A stretch of 64,000 nt of DNA, taken from assembly GCA_030527205.1 (NCBI GenBank), contig JAUNBG010000012.1, positions 19,623 through 83,622 on the forward strand. The letters are read 5' to 3'. Shown piece after piece: positions 1 through 8,181 of the stretch. Positions within the stretch are counted from its first letter, which is position 1, and each line of letters starts with the position of its first letter. This DNA comes from Planctomycetia bacterium (GTDB taxonomy: Bacteria; Planctomycetota; Planctomycetia; Pirellulales; Thermoguttaceae). The notes beneath the pieces are model-generated. The model did no database searches. It worked only from the letters and a program-made list of their open reading frames with translations, and was not told the origin of the DNA. Position numbers and translations under genes: made by a program.

Positions 1-632
1 GGAAAAAAAAGAGAGCAAATCACAAAAAGAGTTAAAGCAAAAATGAGTTGACGAATTCGTTTTCGTCCGTTTAATGACTTTGTAATACAATGACCAAGTT
101 TCCGTTTCTCTTGAGAGTTCAACCATTCATTGGCCAATAAAATTGTTTGACATTCCAATGATGTCAATTGATTCGCCTTGCGCAATTTGGACGAAAAATC
201 AAGAGCTCCAACGAGCATTCCTTCTTGCGACGGAACGCTCTTTGATAACAATTTGATTATATCTTTTCGGTTAAAACTCTTTTTTGATATACGCAATAAC
301 AAGAGAATAACATAAGAGAATAAAAGAATAAGATAACCCAACAACAAATAGTTTGACGTTATAACGAAATCGTTACAGGAAACAGGTTTCGCGCTCAATG
401 ATCCGTCTGTTGTTAAGGAAATTGGAGTTCCAAAATCCAGACTTTTCAAATGAGTTAAATATAAACAAAAATTGGCCAGACAATTTTCAAATAAAGGGGC
501 AAATGAATAGAGCAGAATAATTCCCGACGAGCAAAAACCAAAAAAAGAAAAGAAACGACAAAACTCAACAAAAATCAAACGAATAAAAAAATAACGTCGC
601 AAAGAATCAATGGAATGAAGAAACTGTTTCAT
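1..632 (-). CDS. Membrane protein, N-terminal fragment running off the left edge
   Basis: An uninterrupted reading frame starts at an ATG at 632 and stays open for 210 codons to the window edge, so the C-terminus is missing. The visible part has a hydrophobic segment at about residues 25-50, a second at about 97-113 (rich in Leu, Ile and Val), a basic and polar stretch with 'LLSKSVPSQEGMLVGALDF', and a third hydrophobic segment at the cut end. This layout resembles the start of the large planctomycete membrane proteins sometimes grouped as DUF4175-like, where two helices precede a 'P.lgdrLl.al' region; that link is a guess from layout only. It is the last gene of whatever lies to the left on the minus strand, or a single unit reading leftwards. 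No strong ribosome binding site is visible. I do not assign a function. Confidence 0.6.
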   Translation of the reverse strand, partial: MKQFLHSIDSLRRYFFIRLIFVEFCRFFSFFGFCSSGIILLYSFAPLFENCLANFCLYLTHLKSLDFGTPISLTTDGSLSAKPVSCNDFVITSNYLLLGYLILLFSYVILLLLRISKKSFNRKDIIKLLSKSVPSQEGMLVGALDFSSKLRKANQLTSLECQTILLANEWLNSQEKRKLGHCITKSLNGRKRIRQLIFALTLFVICSLFF

Positions 633-860
633 CTTTTCAACTCAAATGGATAAAATCGCGGCTTCTGTCTTTATGAACCAAATCAAAGTTTTGTGTCGTT
701 GCCCTTATTATATTCAAGTCGTTTGAAAAGTCCTGATTCTCAAGTTTTTAAGTTCGGCAATAAAAAGCAAACAGGAGAACAATTCGAAAACAGAGGCTCT
801 TCGCGTCTCCAAGGCAATCGGTTTGATAAGACTCCCAAGAGCCAACGGATTGAATCGGAA

Positions 861-1328
861 TCAAAAACTTGCCATTTCTCCTGCCGAATAGTTTAAAAGT
901 TCCTGAAATGTTATTGAATTCAAGAATTCCAGACGCTTTTGTTCCGCTTTTTCAAAAAGTATCTTTAAAAGAGATTGAGTTTGCGACAAAGAATTCGAGG
1001 TTTGGGGAGACATTTTTTTCTGGTCATTGTTTTGTTTTTCTTGCAAAATATTGGTTGAACAGGAATCCCAATCGTCCATTAAAGAACAAATCAAGCCAAG
1101 AGTAATTTCATCCGGCTTGGGAATCAAATAATAACCGCCAATTGAACCGCGAACCGCTGCAACAATTCCAACGCGACGAAGTTTGAAAAGAATTTGAACC
1201 AAAAACGACTCGGGAATTTTATGTTTAACAGCAATTTTTTTCATGCGAAGCGGCAAATCAATTTTGGAATTTCGAGCCAGTTCCAAAACGGCCAAACAGG
1301 CATATTCCGATTTTGCGGATATTCTCAT
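861..1328 (-). CDS. Rrf2-family transcriptional regulator
   Basis: The 155-residue protein begins 'MRISAKSEYACLAVLELA', the typical opening of Rrf2 winged-helix regulators. A recognition helix follows around residues 30-60 ('HKIPESFLVQILFKLRRVGIV') and then the characteristic wing 'VRGSIGGYYLIPKPDEITL'. Family members sense iron-sulfur clusters, nitric oxide or cysteine status. The cluster-binding members carry three conserved cysteines after the wing; here only one cysteine ('DSCS', about residue 90) is seen, so direct Fe-S binding as in IscR is unlikely. The C-terminal 60 residues are polar. No adjacent isc, suf or cys genes are present, so its target cannot be inferred. The family assignment is secure; the ligand is unknown. 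Confidence 0.9.
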   Translation of the reverse strand: MRISAKSEYACLAVLELARNSKIDLPLRMKKIAVKHKIPESFLVQILFKLRRVGIVAAVRGSIGGYYLIPKPDEITLGLICSLMDDWDSCSTNILQEKQNNDQKKMSPQTSNSLSQTQSLLKILFEKAEQKRLEFLNSITFQELLNYSAGEMASF

Positions 1329-1574
1329 ACAAGGAATGTTCCAAAAAAAGAAAAAAGTATCTGGTTTTATTTCCTGAATATTATTATACTAAAGTTAATG
1401 CTTTTCTCAAGCGAATTGATTACTTTTCCTGGTTGCATTGAAACAATGGACCGATTGAACCTGTTTTTGCAAAAAAATGATTTTAAAGAGCGTCAACCAG
1501 AAATAAGTCGACGCTTCATTGAATGACATTCTTGTTTGTTAAAATTGTTTTGTTATATTCATAATATAATATAA

Positions 1575-1686
1575 GAAATTCCCCCAAAACAGATTTTTCA
1601 ACAAACATATTTGGATAAAGTCGCTAAAACTCGTTTTTGCGGACGAGACATCCGCGTTCCAAAGGGGTTTTTAAAACTTCCTTGAA
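1575..1686. repeat. Dispersed inverted-repeat element R1, copy A
   Basis: This intergenic copy lies between the Rrf2 regulator and rhamnulokinase. It carries the shared internal sequence 'cagatttttcaacaaac', the core 'gcggacgagacatccgcgttcc' in two overlapping parts, and the right end 'gtttttaaaacttcct'. The left end is degenerate. Five other copies occur in the window (6755, 7682, 16945, 20807, 45422). The remaining spacer 1329-1857 shows no gene. Confidence 0.75.
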
Positions 1687-1857
1687 GTCATTTCATAATC
1701 GAGACTCATATCATATGCAACAGGCTTGAATATCAACCAAGTTATGAAATCGCTTCAGAATATTTCCAGAACTTTCTTATGATTTTGATAAACGACATTT
1801 TCGATTAATAGTTTTGCGAAATTCTTGATTATATTGTTAACATTTTGAAAGGTTATT

Positions 1858-3363
1858 ATGAAAAAATCATATCTCGCAATCGATATGGGCGCCTCAAGCG
1901 GTCGACATGTTGTCGGACATTTTGATGGGAAACATCTCGAATTGGAAGAACTTTATCGTTATGAAAATGGTCCGATCGAAATGCAGAACTCCTATTTTTG
2001 GAATCTTCCTGGACTTTGGTCTCATGTTCAAAAAGGATTGACCGCAGTCGGTTCGAAATATGGTTCTTCGCTTTGCAGTATCGGCGTTGATACCTGGGGG
2101 GTTGATTTCGCTTTTTTGGGCAGAAACAACGAACTTTTGGGAAATCCTTATTGCTATCGCGATCCTCGAACCGACGGAGCAATGGAAAAAGCTTTCGCAA
2201 TTTTTCCGCGAGATCAAATTTTTGCGAATACCGGATTGCAATTTATGCAGTTTAATTCTCTTTATCAGCTTTTGGTAATGAAAGAACAAAATTCGCCGAT
2301 ACTTGAAATGGCGGAACGTTTTTTGATGATTCCCGACTTGTTTCATTGGCTTTTGTCGGGGATTCCCTGCAATGAGTTTACGAATTCAACAACGACTCAA
2401 TGTTTTGACCCCCAAAAAAACGATTGGGCGTTTTCAATGCTCGAAAAATTTGGAATACCGACCTCGATTTTCAAAAAAACTTCTGTGCCCGGAACTATTT
2501 TGGGACCGCTTCAGTCGTCTTTGGCTCAACAAAGCGGAATTCTTTCTGCCAATGTTGTTTTGCCTGGAACTCATGATACAGCAAGCGCCGTTATGGCGGT
2601 TCCAACAGCGAGTCCAGTCGGCTCGACCGATTGGGCTTATATCAGTTTGGGAACCTGGGCGCTTATGGGAATCGAATCAACGCAACCGTTCGTTAATGAA
2701 ACCGTTTCCGCTTTTAATTTTACAAACGAAGGGGGCGTCGGAGGAACAATTCGAATTCTTAAGAATATCTGCGGACTTTGGCTGTTGCAGGAATGTCGTC
2801 GCATTTGGAATCAGCAGGGACTTAAGACAATTTCCGGTCAACCTTTGGATTGGGAAGATTTGAATCAATGGACAGCCGCGGCAACGCCGTTGGTCAGTTT
2901 TATCGATCCAGACGCAAGAGAATTTCTTTCGCCGACCGATATGCCCCAAGCAATTCGCCAATTTGCGGCTCAAACAGATCAGACGGTTCCGCAGTCGGAA
3001 GGGGCAATACTTCGAACCGCTTTGGACAGCATTGCTTTAAAATTCCGCCAGGTTCTTGAAATGTGCGAAAAAATCAGCGGTCAAAAAATCAAAACGATTC
3101 ATATTGTCGGCGGGGGAACGAAGAATTGTCTTTTGTGTCAGGCCGCCGCCAATGCGACCGGTTGTCGCGTTATAACGGGTCCCATTGAGGCGACAGCAAT
3201 CGGAAATATTATGATGCAGGCGGTCGCTTCGGGCGATATCGGAAATATAACGGAGGCTCGTCAAGTTATTCGCAACAGTTTCGATGTTATCGAATATGAA
3301 CCGCAGCATATTGCAGAATGGAATGAAGCCTATGAAAAATTCTGTTCTATTTTGAAAAAATGA
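1858..3363 (+). CDS. rhaB: Rhamnulokinase (FGGY family)
   Basis: This enzyme phosphorylates L-rhamnulose to L-rhamnulose-1-phosphate in cytosolic rhamnose catabolism. The 501-residue length fits the family. The N-terminal ATPase fold opens with 'YLAIDMGASSGRHVVG' and 'RYENGPI'; the family block 'DTWGVDFAFLG' lies near residue 78, followed by 'GNPYCYRDPRTDG', which is typical of RhaB rather than xylulo- or glycerol kinases. The C-terminal nucleotide-binding block 'IHIVGGGTKNCLLCQAAA' with 'ATAIGN' downstream completes the FGGY pattern. The ATG is preceded by 'gaaagg'. No rhamnose isomerase, aldolase or transporter genes adjoin it, so it is an isolated member of the pathway. Rhamnulokinase is well supported; another deoxysugar kinase is the main alternative. 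Confidence 0.92.
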   Translation: MKKSYLAIDMGASSGRHVVGHFDGKHLELEELYRYENGPIEMQNSYFWNLPGLWSHVQKGLTAVGSKYGSSLCSIGVDTWGVDFAFLGRNNELLGNPYCYRDPRTDGAMEKAFAIFPRDQIFANTGLQFMQFNSLYQLLVMKEQNSPILEMAERFLMIPDLFHWLLSGIPCNEFTNSTTTQCFDPQKNDWAFSMLEKFGIPTSIFKKTSVPGTILGPLQSSLAQQSGILSANVVLPGTHDTASAVMAVPTASPVGSTDWAYISLGTWALMGIESTQPFVNETVSAFNFTNEGGVGGTIRILKNICGLWLLQECRRIWNQQGLKTISGQPLDWEDLNQWTAAATPLVSFIDPDAREFLSPTDMPQAIRQFAAQTDQTVPQSEGAILRTALDSIALKFRQVLEMCEKISGQKIKTIHIVGGGTKNCLLCQAAANATGCRVITGPIEATAIGNIMMQAVASGDIGNITEARQVIRNSFDVIEYEPQHIAEWNEAYEKFCSILKK

Positions 3364-3525
3364 CTTTTCCTAACTGATTTTGGAATTCCCTTGTTATTCT
3401 TTGAGATTGCTCGTTGTTCGCTGTCTCAACGACGGGTTTGATTTTCATGCCGGGCTCAATTGTCGCGATTAATTGCCGGGCTTATCAATCAAAGTTCAAG
3501 GGGGTTCAAGATATCTGAGTACAAA

Positions 3526-4584
3526 ATGCTTTATAAAAACGTTTTTGTCGAAGCGTTTTCGCATACGCTTCCTGAAGAAGTTATAACAACAGAAGAGTTA
3601 GAACGCAGTTTGACTCCGCTTTATGAGCGATTGAAATTGCCGTTCGGTCGTTTGGAATTAATGACAGGAATCAAAGAGCGTCGTTTATGGAAATCGGGGA
3701 CTCTTCCTGGAGATCAAAGCGTTCAAACGGTTGAACGATTGATTGAAAAAACGGGAATTGATCGCGAATCGATTGGCGCCTTTATTCATGCTTCTGTTTG
3801 TCGCGATTATCAAGAGCCGGCAACCGCTTGTTCTGTTCATGATCGACTGCGACTTTCACAGAACTGCGCTATTTTTGATATATCGAACGCCTGTCTTGGC
3901 ATTTTGACAGGAATGACTCAAATTGCCAATATGATCGAATTAGGACAAATAGAAGCGGGAATTGTCGTCGGAACGGAAAATTCGCGGACTCTTTTGGAAA
4001 CGACAATTCCTCAGATCAACGGCGATCTTTCTTTAACCCGAAAATCAATAAAAACGATCTTTGCGACCTTGACAATCGGTTCTGGAAGCGCTGCCGTTCT
4101 TTTAACCAATGAAAAACGAACGCGAACGGGCAATCGATTGCTGGGAGGAGTTGTCCAGGCCAATACGAAACAGTCTCATTTATGCCGCAGCGAACTTGAT
4201 GTTTCAGCAGGCGGCAAAGGAAATGGTCAGTTTATGAGGACGGATTCGGAAACCTTGCTTCATGAAGGAGTCCAAACAGCCAAGGCGGCTTTTCAACGTT
4301 TTTGTCCGTTACTTCAATGGAATTCTGACTCAATTGCGCGAACTTTTTGTCATCAAGTCGGTAAAGCGCATCAAAACCTTTTGTTCGAGACGCTGGAAAT
4401 CAATCCCAACAAGAATTTTGTTACTTTTTCTTATTTGGGAAATACAGGAAGCGCCGCTCTTCCAACAGCAGCGTCAATCGGGATCGAATCCGGATTTGTC
4501 CAGCCGGGAGAAAACGTCGCTTTATTGGGAATTGGGTCGGGAATTAATTGCGTTATGCTTGGTTTTCAGTTTCAAAAAAATTGA
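3526..4584 (+). CDS. KAS III / OleA-like thiolase-fold synthase
   Basis: A 352-residue thiolase-superfamily condensing enzyme. The catalytic triad is visible: Cys123 in 'DISNACLGILTGM', His276 in 'CHQVGKAH' and Asn306 in 'YLGNTGSAALP'. FabH enzymes condense acetyl-CoA with malonyl-ACP. The motif 'SNACLG.L.GM..IANMIELGQI' with a longer insert after it is more like OleA-type and planctomycete orphan KAS III proteins, which join two acyl chains. I chose the ATG at 3526 because the longer open frame would need a TTG at 3460 and adds residues outside the fold. There is no acyl-carrier protein, fab or ole partner nearby, so the substrate is unclear. Family confidence is high; pathway confidence is low. 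Confidence 0.85.
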   Translation: MLYKNVFVEAFSHTLPEEVITTEELERSLTPLYERLKLPFGRLELMTGIKERRLWKSGTLPGDQSVQTVERLIEKTGIDRESIGAFIHASVCRDYQEPATACSVHDRLRLSQNCAIFDISNACLGILTGMTQIANMIELGQIEAGIVVGTENSRTLLETTIPQINGDLSLTRKSIKTIFATLTIGSGSAAVLLTNEKRTRTGNRLLGGVVQANTKQSHLCRSELDVSAGGKGNGQFMRTDSETLLHEGVQTAKAAFQRFCPLLQWNSDSIARTFCHQVGKAHQNLLFETLEINPNKNFVTFSYLGNTGSAALPTAASIGIESGFVQPGENVALLGIGSGINCVMLGFQFQKN

Positions 4585-4878
4585 GACAGCGTTCGATTCT
4601 TGATCTTTATATCAAATTCTGTTTAGGCGAAAAAGCTTTTCCTTGAGTAATCTCCGACAGTCGTTACGGTTTTCAGCGCAACGCATCGGGGATTTTACCG
4701 ACTTGAGTTCAAAGCAAAGAAAATTGCGACGTTTTTAAAATGCGTTGTTTTGGCGTTCAAATGGATGTTTTATAAATTTTTTCTTTTTTTTCAGAAAACC
4801 TATTGACGCTTTTTCTTTCGGCTATATAATCTAATTTGTTAATTGGATGTTGATTTTTTCATCCTCAACGAATAATCG

Positions 4879-4952
<74 letters not shown>

Positions 4953-5028
4953 TTTTTTTGTGCGCATTTTTATTATTCAATTTTCTTCTTGTTTTTTTCG
5001 CTTTTCATTAGCGATCTGCACTTTCCTT

Positions 5029-5328
5029 GATTTTTGTAATGATATTGAAAGTTTTCGTGCGGCTTCGCAGCGAAAACGCCAGGGCGCATTCTTTTTTTAA
5101 AACTTCCGATTTTGTTGTTATTTAAATCGATTTAAAACGGCTGTTCCATTTGAAAAAGAGTCATTTTTGTCGTTCGTTCTGGGAGTTTTTATCCTGTTCG
5201 CAGCGCCGCGTGAAAATCTTTTTATGACAGATAATATTCGATTCGTTGTCGCGAAAAGAAAAATCGGCGAAATTACTTATTGAAAAATTCCCCGACAAAT
5301 CAAAAAACTGGGGAAAGTATAACTGTTC
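5029..5328. repeat. Dispersed repeat R2, copy 1 (about 300 bp)
   Basis: This stretch shares long, indel-bearing similarity with 57424-57775. Shared blocks include 'gatttttgtaatgat', 'aaaacggctgttccatttg', 'gggagtttttatcctgttcg' and 'gtcgcgaaaagaaaa', in the same order and spacing. It lies between tRNA-Phe and the epimerase gene. The short open frames in it are not conserved between the copies. Nothing else is seen in the spacer 4953-5681. Confidence 0.8.
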
Positions 5329-5681
5329 ATGATCTTTTGATAGCGTATTTCTTTAACGAACGTTTTGCTCAAAACTATTTCTTTCTTTTTCGAATCCAAC
5401 GATTACGGATTTTCAACAGACTTGAACCTGATCATTGCTTTATTTTTGATTTTATTATAAGATTATTCGCTTTTATTCCTTTTTGTATTTTAATTTCTTG
5501 TTATAATACGAATGAGTAAAAATTTATCTTGTCGATCATATTAATGATTTTTGGGTCAAAAGAAATTCGCCTGTTTGGCTATTTTGAATACAACATCGAA
5601 GGCGTATTGTCAAATTAACTAATATTCCGAAAATTTGTATCAAAATAACAGCAATGAACATTCAAAACATGATTTTCTCAA

Positions 5682-6668
5682 ATGGTGACAGTTATGGGAT
5701 ATAAACATTTAAAATTTTCTCCTGATACTCTTTTTCTTATAACAGGCGGCGCTGGCTTCATTGGTTCCAATTTATGTGAGGCTGTTTTAGACCTTGGTTA
5801 TCAAGTTCGTTGTTTGGATAATCTTTCGACTGGCAAAACGGAAAACATGGATTCTTTTTCAAAGAATTCCTCTTTTGAATTTATTAAGGGCGACATACGC
5901 GATCTTGCAACCTGTCAGAAAGTCTGTGAGGGAGTCGATTTCGTTTTGAATCAGGCCGCTTGGGGAAGCGTTCCTCGAAGTATCGAAATGCCGCTTGAAT
6001 ATAATGGGAATAATATAACTGGAACGCTTAATATGCTTGAAGCTTCGCGGCAAAACAAGGTTAAAAAATTTGTTTACGCCTCAAGCTCAGCTGTTTATGG
6101 CGATGCCCCCATTCTTCCCAAACGAGAAGGAAACGAAGGAAATCTTCTTTCGCCTTACGCCTTAACCAAAAAAGTTGACGAAGAGTTTGCAAAATTATAT
6201 ACGAAATTATATGAATTGGATACAATTGGCCTTCGCTATTTTAACGTTTTTGGACGACGTCAGGATCCGGAAGGCGCTTATGCCGCAGTTATTCCCAAAT
6301 TCATCAAACAACTTCTGAATAATGAAACTCCGATTATTAATGGAGATGGGACCCATTCTCGCGATTTTACTTATATTGAAAACGTTGTCGAAGCCAACTT
6401 AAAAGCATGCCTTGCCCCTGCGGAAGCATCTGGCGAAGTTTTTAATATTGCTTATGGCGATCAAAATAATTTGCTTTATATTTTCCGTGTTTTATGCGAA
6501 GAAATGGGCAAACAAAAAAATCCGATTTTTGGACCGGAACGTCCCGGCGATATAAAACATAGCAACGCCGATATCAGCAAGGCAAAACAACTTCTAAATT
6601 ATGATCCTGATTACAGTTTTATTGACGGAATCAAACTTGCCATTGATTGGTATCAAAAGAATCTTTAA
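5682..6668 (+). CDS. NAD-dependent UDP-HexNAc 4-epimerase (WbpP/TviC-like SDR)
   Basis: An extended short-chain dehydrogenase/reductase of 328 residues. The Rossmann motif 'ITGGAGFIGSN' lies at about residues 20-30, then 'LDNLSTGKTENM', the 'NQAAWGSVPRS' block, and the catalytic 'YALTKK' with upstream 'SSSAVYG'. 'GLRYFNVFGRRQDPEGAYAAVIPKF' matches the WbpP/TviC group, which interconverts UDP-GlcNAc(A) and UDP-GalNAc(A) for surface polysaccharide, better than GalE. 'GDGTHSRDF' and 'GDIKHSNADISKAK' support this. The listed ATG is followed by a second ATG at 5694 that also fits; neither has a strong ribosome site. It stands alone without a glycan cluster, so the polysaccharide it serves is unknown. 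Confidence 0.88.
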   Translation: MVTVMGYKHLKFSPDTLFLITGGAGFIGSNLCEAVLDLGYQVRCLDNLSTGKTENMDSFSKNSSFEFIKGDIRDLATCQKVCEGVDFVLNQAAWGSVPRSIEMPLEYNGNNITGTLNMLEASRQNKVKKFVYASSSAVYGDAPILPKREGNEGNLLSPYALTKKVDEEFAKLYTKLYELDTIGLRYFNVFGRRQDPEGAYAAVIPKFIKQLLNNETPIINGDGTHSRDFTYIENVVEANLKACLAPAEASGEVFNIAYGDQNNLLYIFRVLCEEMGKQKNPIFGPERPGDIKHSNADISKAKQLLNYDPDYSFIDGIKLAIDWYQKNL

Positions 6669-6754
6669 TGATTGGCTTGAAACGGTTGGAATTTTCCTTG
6701 ATTTTTGATATTGAGAAAAACATTTTGAATTGCGATTGTCCCCGAAAAACTCAT

Positions 6755-6850
6755 AGGAAGTTCTAAAAAACCAGATTTTTCAACAAACGTATTTCGAAAA
6801 AAGTCGTTAAAACTTTTTTTGGCGGGCGAGACGTCCAAGCTCCTGAGGCG
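6755..6850. repeat. Dispersed inverted-repeat element R1, copy B (right end missing)
   Basis: The left end 'aggaagttctaaaaaa' starts at 6755 and is followed by 'ccagatttttcaacaaacg' and the core 'gggcgagacgtccaagctcc'. The expected right terminus is absent: the sequence passes straight into the decayed gene at 6851 onwards. The element seems to have removed or replaced the 3' end of that gene. Confidence 0.75.
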
Positions 6851-7393
6851 AAACGCTGCACACGGCGAATCGGTACTCCATCCGAATCCGACCGCCTTAT
6901 CTTTCGCATCGGGAGGCGTTCCCGGCTTACGGTTCCAAAACGGATTGAAATTGTGACATTGCCCCCCATCGGCAACCTGATTCAACACGATATTATTCTC
7001 TTTCGAGCCGTTGAACTCGCAAATCCCCAGCGACGGCCGACCCCAATGAAGCCCGTCTCACTTTCGGCACAGGCGAACGTCAGCGAGCGGGACGGAAACT
7101 GTCCCCACGCATGATAATACATTCGGTATTTTTCGTCGTCCAGAAAAACGGTGAACTATTCTGCCCATTTCCCTCCCTCGGCTGGTCAAAAATAAACGTC
7201 AGCTCTTTCCGCTCGGGATGATGACCCCAAAGCTCGACGTTTTCCATTGAAGCGATCAAATGATCGTCGATAAACAGATCGCGCGGACTCCCTAAAGGAA
7301 CCGCTTTTCCGCGTTTAAAACCTCCTGCGCCGCTCCCTTTCCGCTGACCGCCGTCAGCAACGCCGCAAAAAACAACACGCAAAACCGTTTCAT
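6830..7393 (-). pseudogene. Decayed exported glycosidase-like gene, frameshifted and truncated
   Basis: An ATG at 7393 opens a signal-peptide-like sequence ('MKRFCVLFFAALLTAVSG') that stops after 33 codons. The neighbouring frame then carries 'PRDLFIDDHLIASMENVEL' and 'ELTFIFDQPREGNG', typical of a planctomycete secreted family related to five-bladed-propeller glycosidases. Another shift gives 'VFLDDEKYRMYYHAWG', and a third 'LHWGRPSLGICEFNGSKEN' with 'GGQCHNFNPFWNRKPGTPPD'. So at least three frameshifts interrupt one ancestral gene. It ends within repeat R1 copy B; the last 200 or more residues are missing. The region is visibly richer in G and C than its neighbours, which hints at acquisition before decay. 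Confidence 0.75.
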
Positions 7394-7681
7394 TAACCCC
7401 TTGTGTTCCTATCGGAAAATTTTTGCAGCTCCTATAAAACTAACCCCCCAAATTATTCAAAGAGAGAAAAAATCGCCTGTACTTTATGGCATGATCATTT
7501 TGCATTATTGGAAAATGCAATTGAGAAATAATTTTCGGAAAATTTCTTAAGAACTATTGCATTTCCTGGCGAAAAAACATAAAATTCAATTAGAGAGATT
7601 GCATAAAAGCCAAACCGGTTAAAATCCCTCTTGTCTTGGAAAACAGGACAAGATTTTGATAAATCTCGAAGGATATCAATC

Positions 7682-7787
7682 AGGAAGTTCCAAAAACCTG
7701 TTTTTGTCAATAAACGTCATTCGTGAACGCCGAAAACCAGTTCAGCGGACAAGACGTCCACGCTCCTGAGGGTTTTTAGAACCTCCT
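7682..7787. repeat. Dispersed inverted-repeat element R1, copy C
   Basis: Both termini are present: left 'aggaagttccaaaaacctg', right 'ggtttttagaacctcc'. The core is 'agcggacaagacgtccacgc'. The rest of the spacer 7394-8181 shows no gene; short frames there have no family features. Confidence 0.8.
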
Positions 7788-8181
7788 TGTCGAACCCAGA
7801 AGCGGCAAGGCAACCTTTGCTTTTTTAATCTGTCCGACATTCCAGGCAGAAACTGAAAAATCAAAGATTTTCAACAGATTTGGCAATAATATCCTATTTT
7901 TGCAAACTTGAAACAGCAGTCCCAAAGAGATTTCAAATTTTTGTTAAAAAAAATAAGAAACAGATGTTTTGAAACTGCCGTTTTTCCGATTTTTATCAAA
8001 GCAACCCTTGATCCTTTTTTCAAAATTGTTGCAAGATAAGCAAATGATATAAATTGAGAAAAATAATCATTATAAGTAAAACAGGTTGCAATAAAAACCG
8101 TTTTTCATTTTCATTAAATAATCGTTCCCCTTCATTTATTGCAGGGATTCAAATAAATATTGTCGTCATAAAGGAGTAAGA

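Noticed and set aside
5280..5519. 79-codon frame near repeat R2 copy 1
   Set aside because: Not shared with R2 copy 2 and has no ribosome site.
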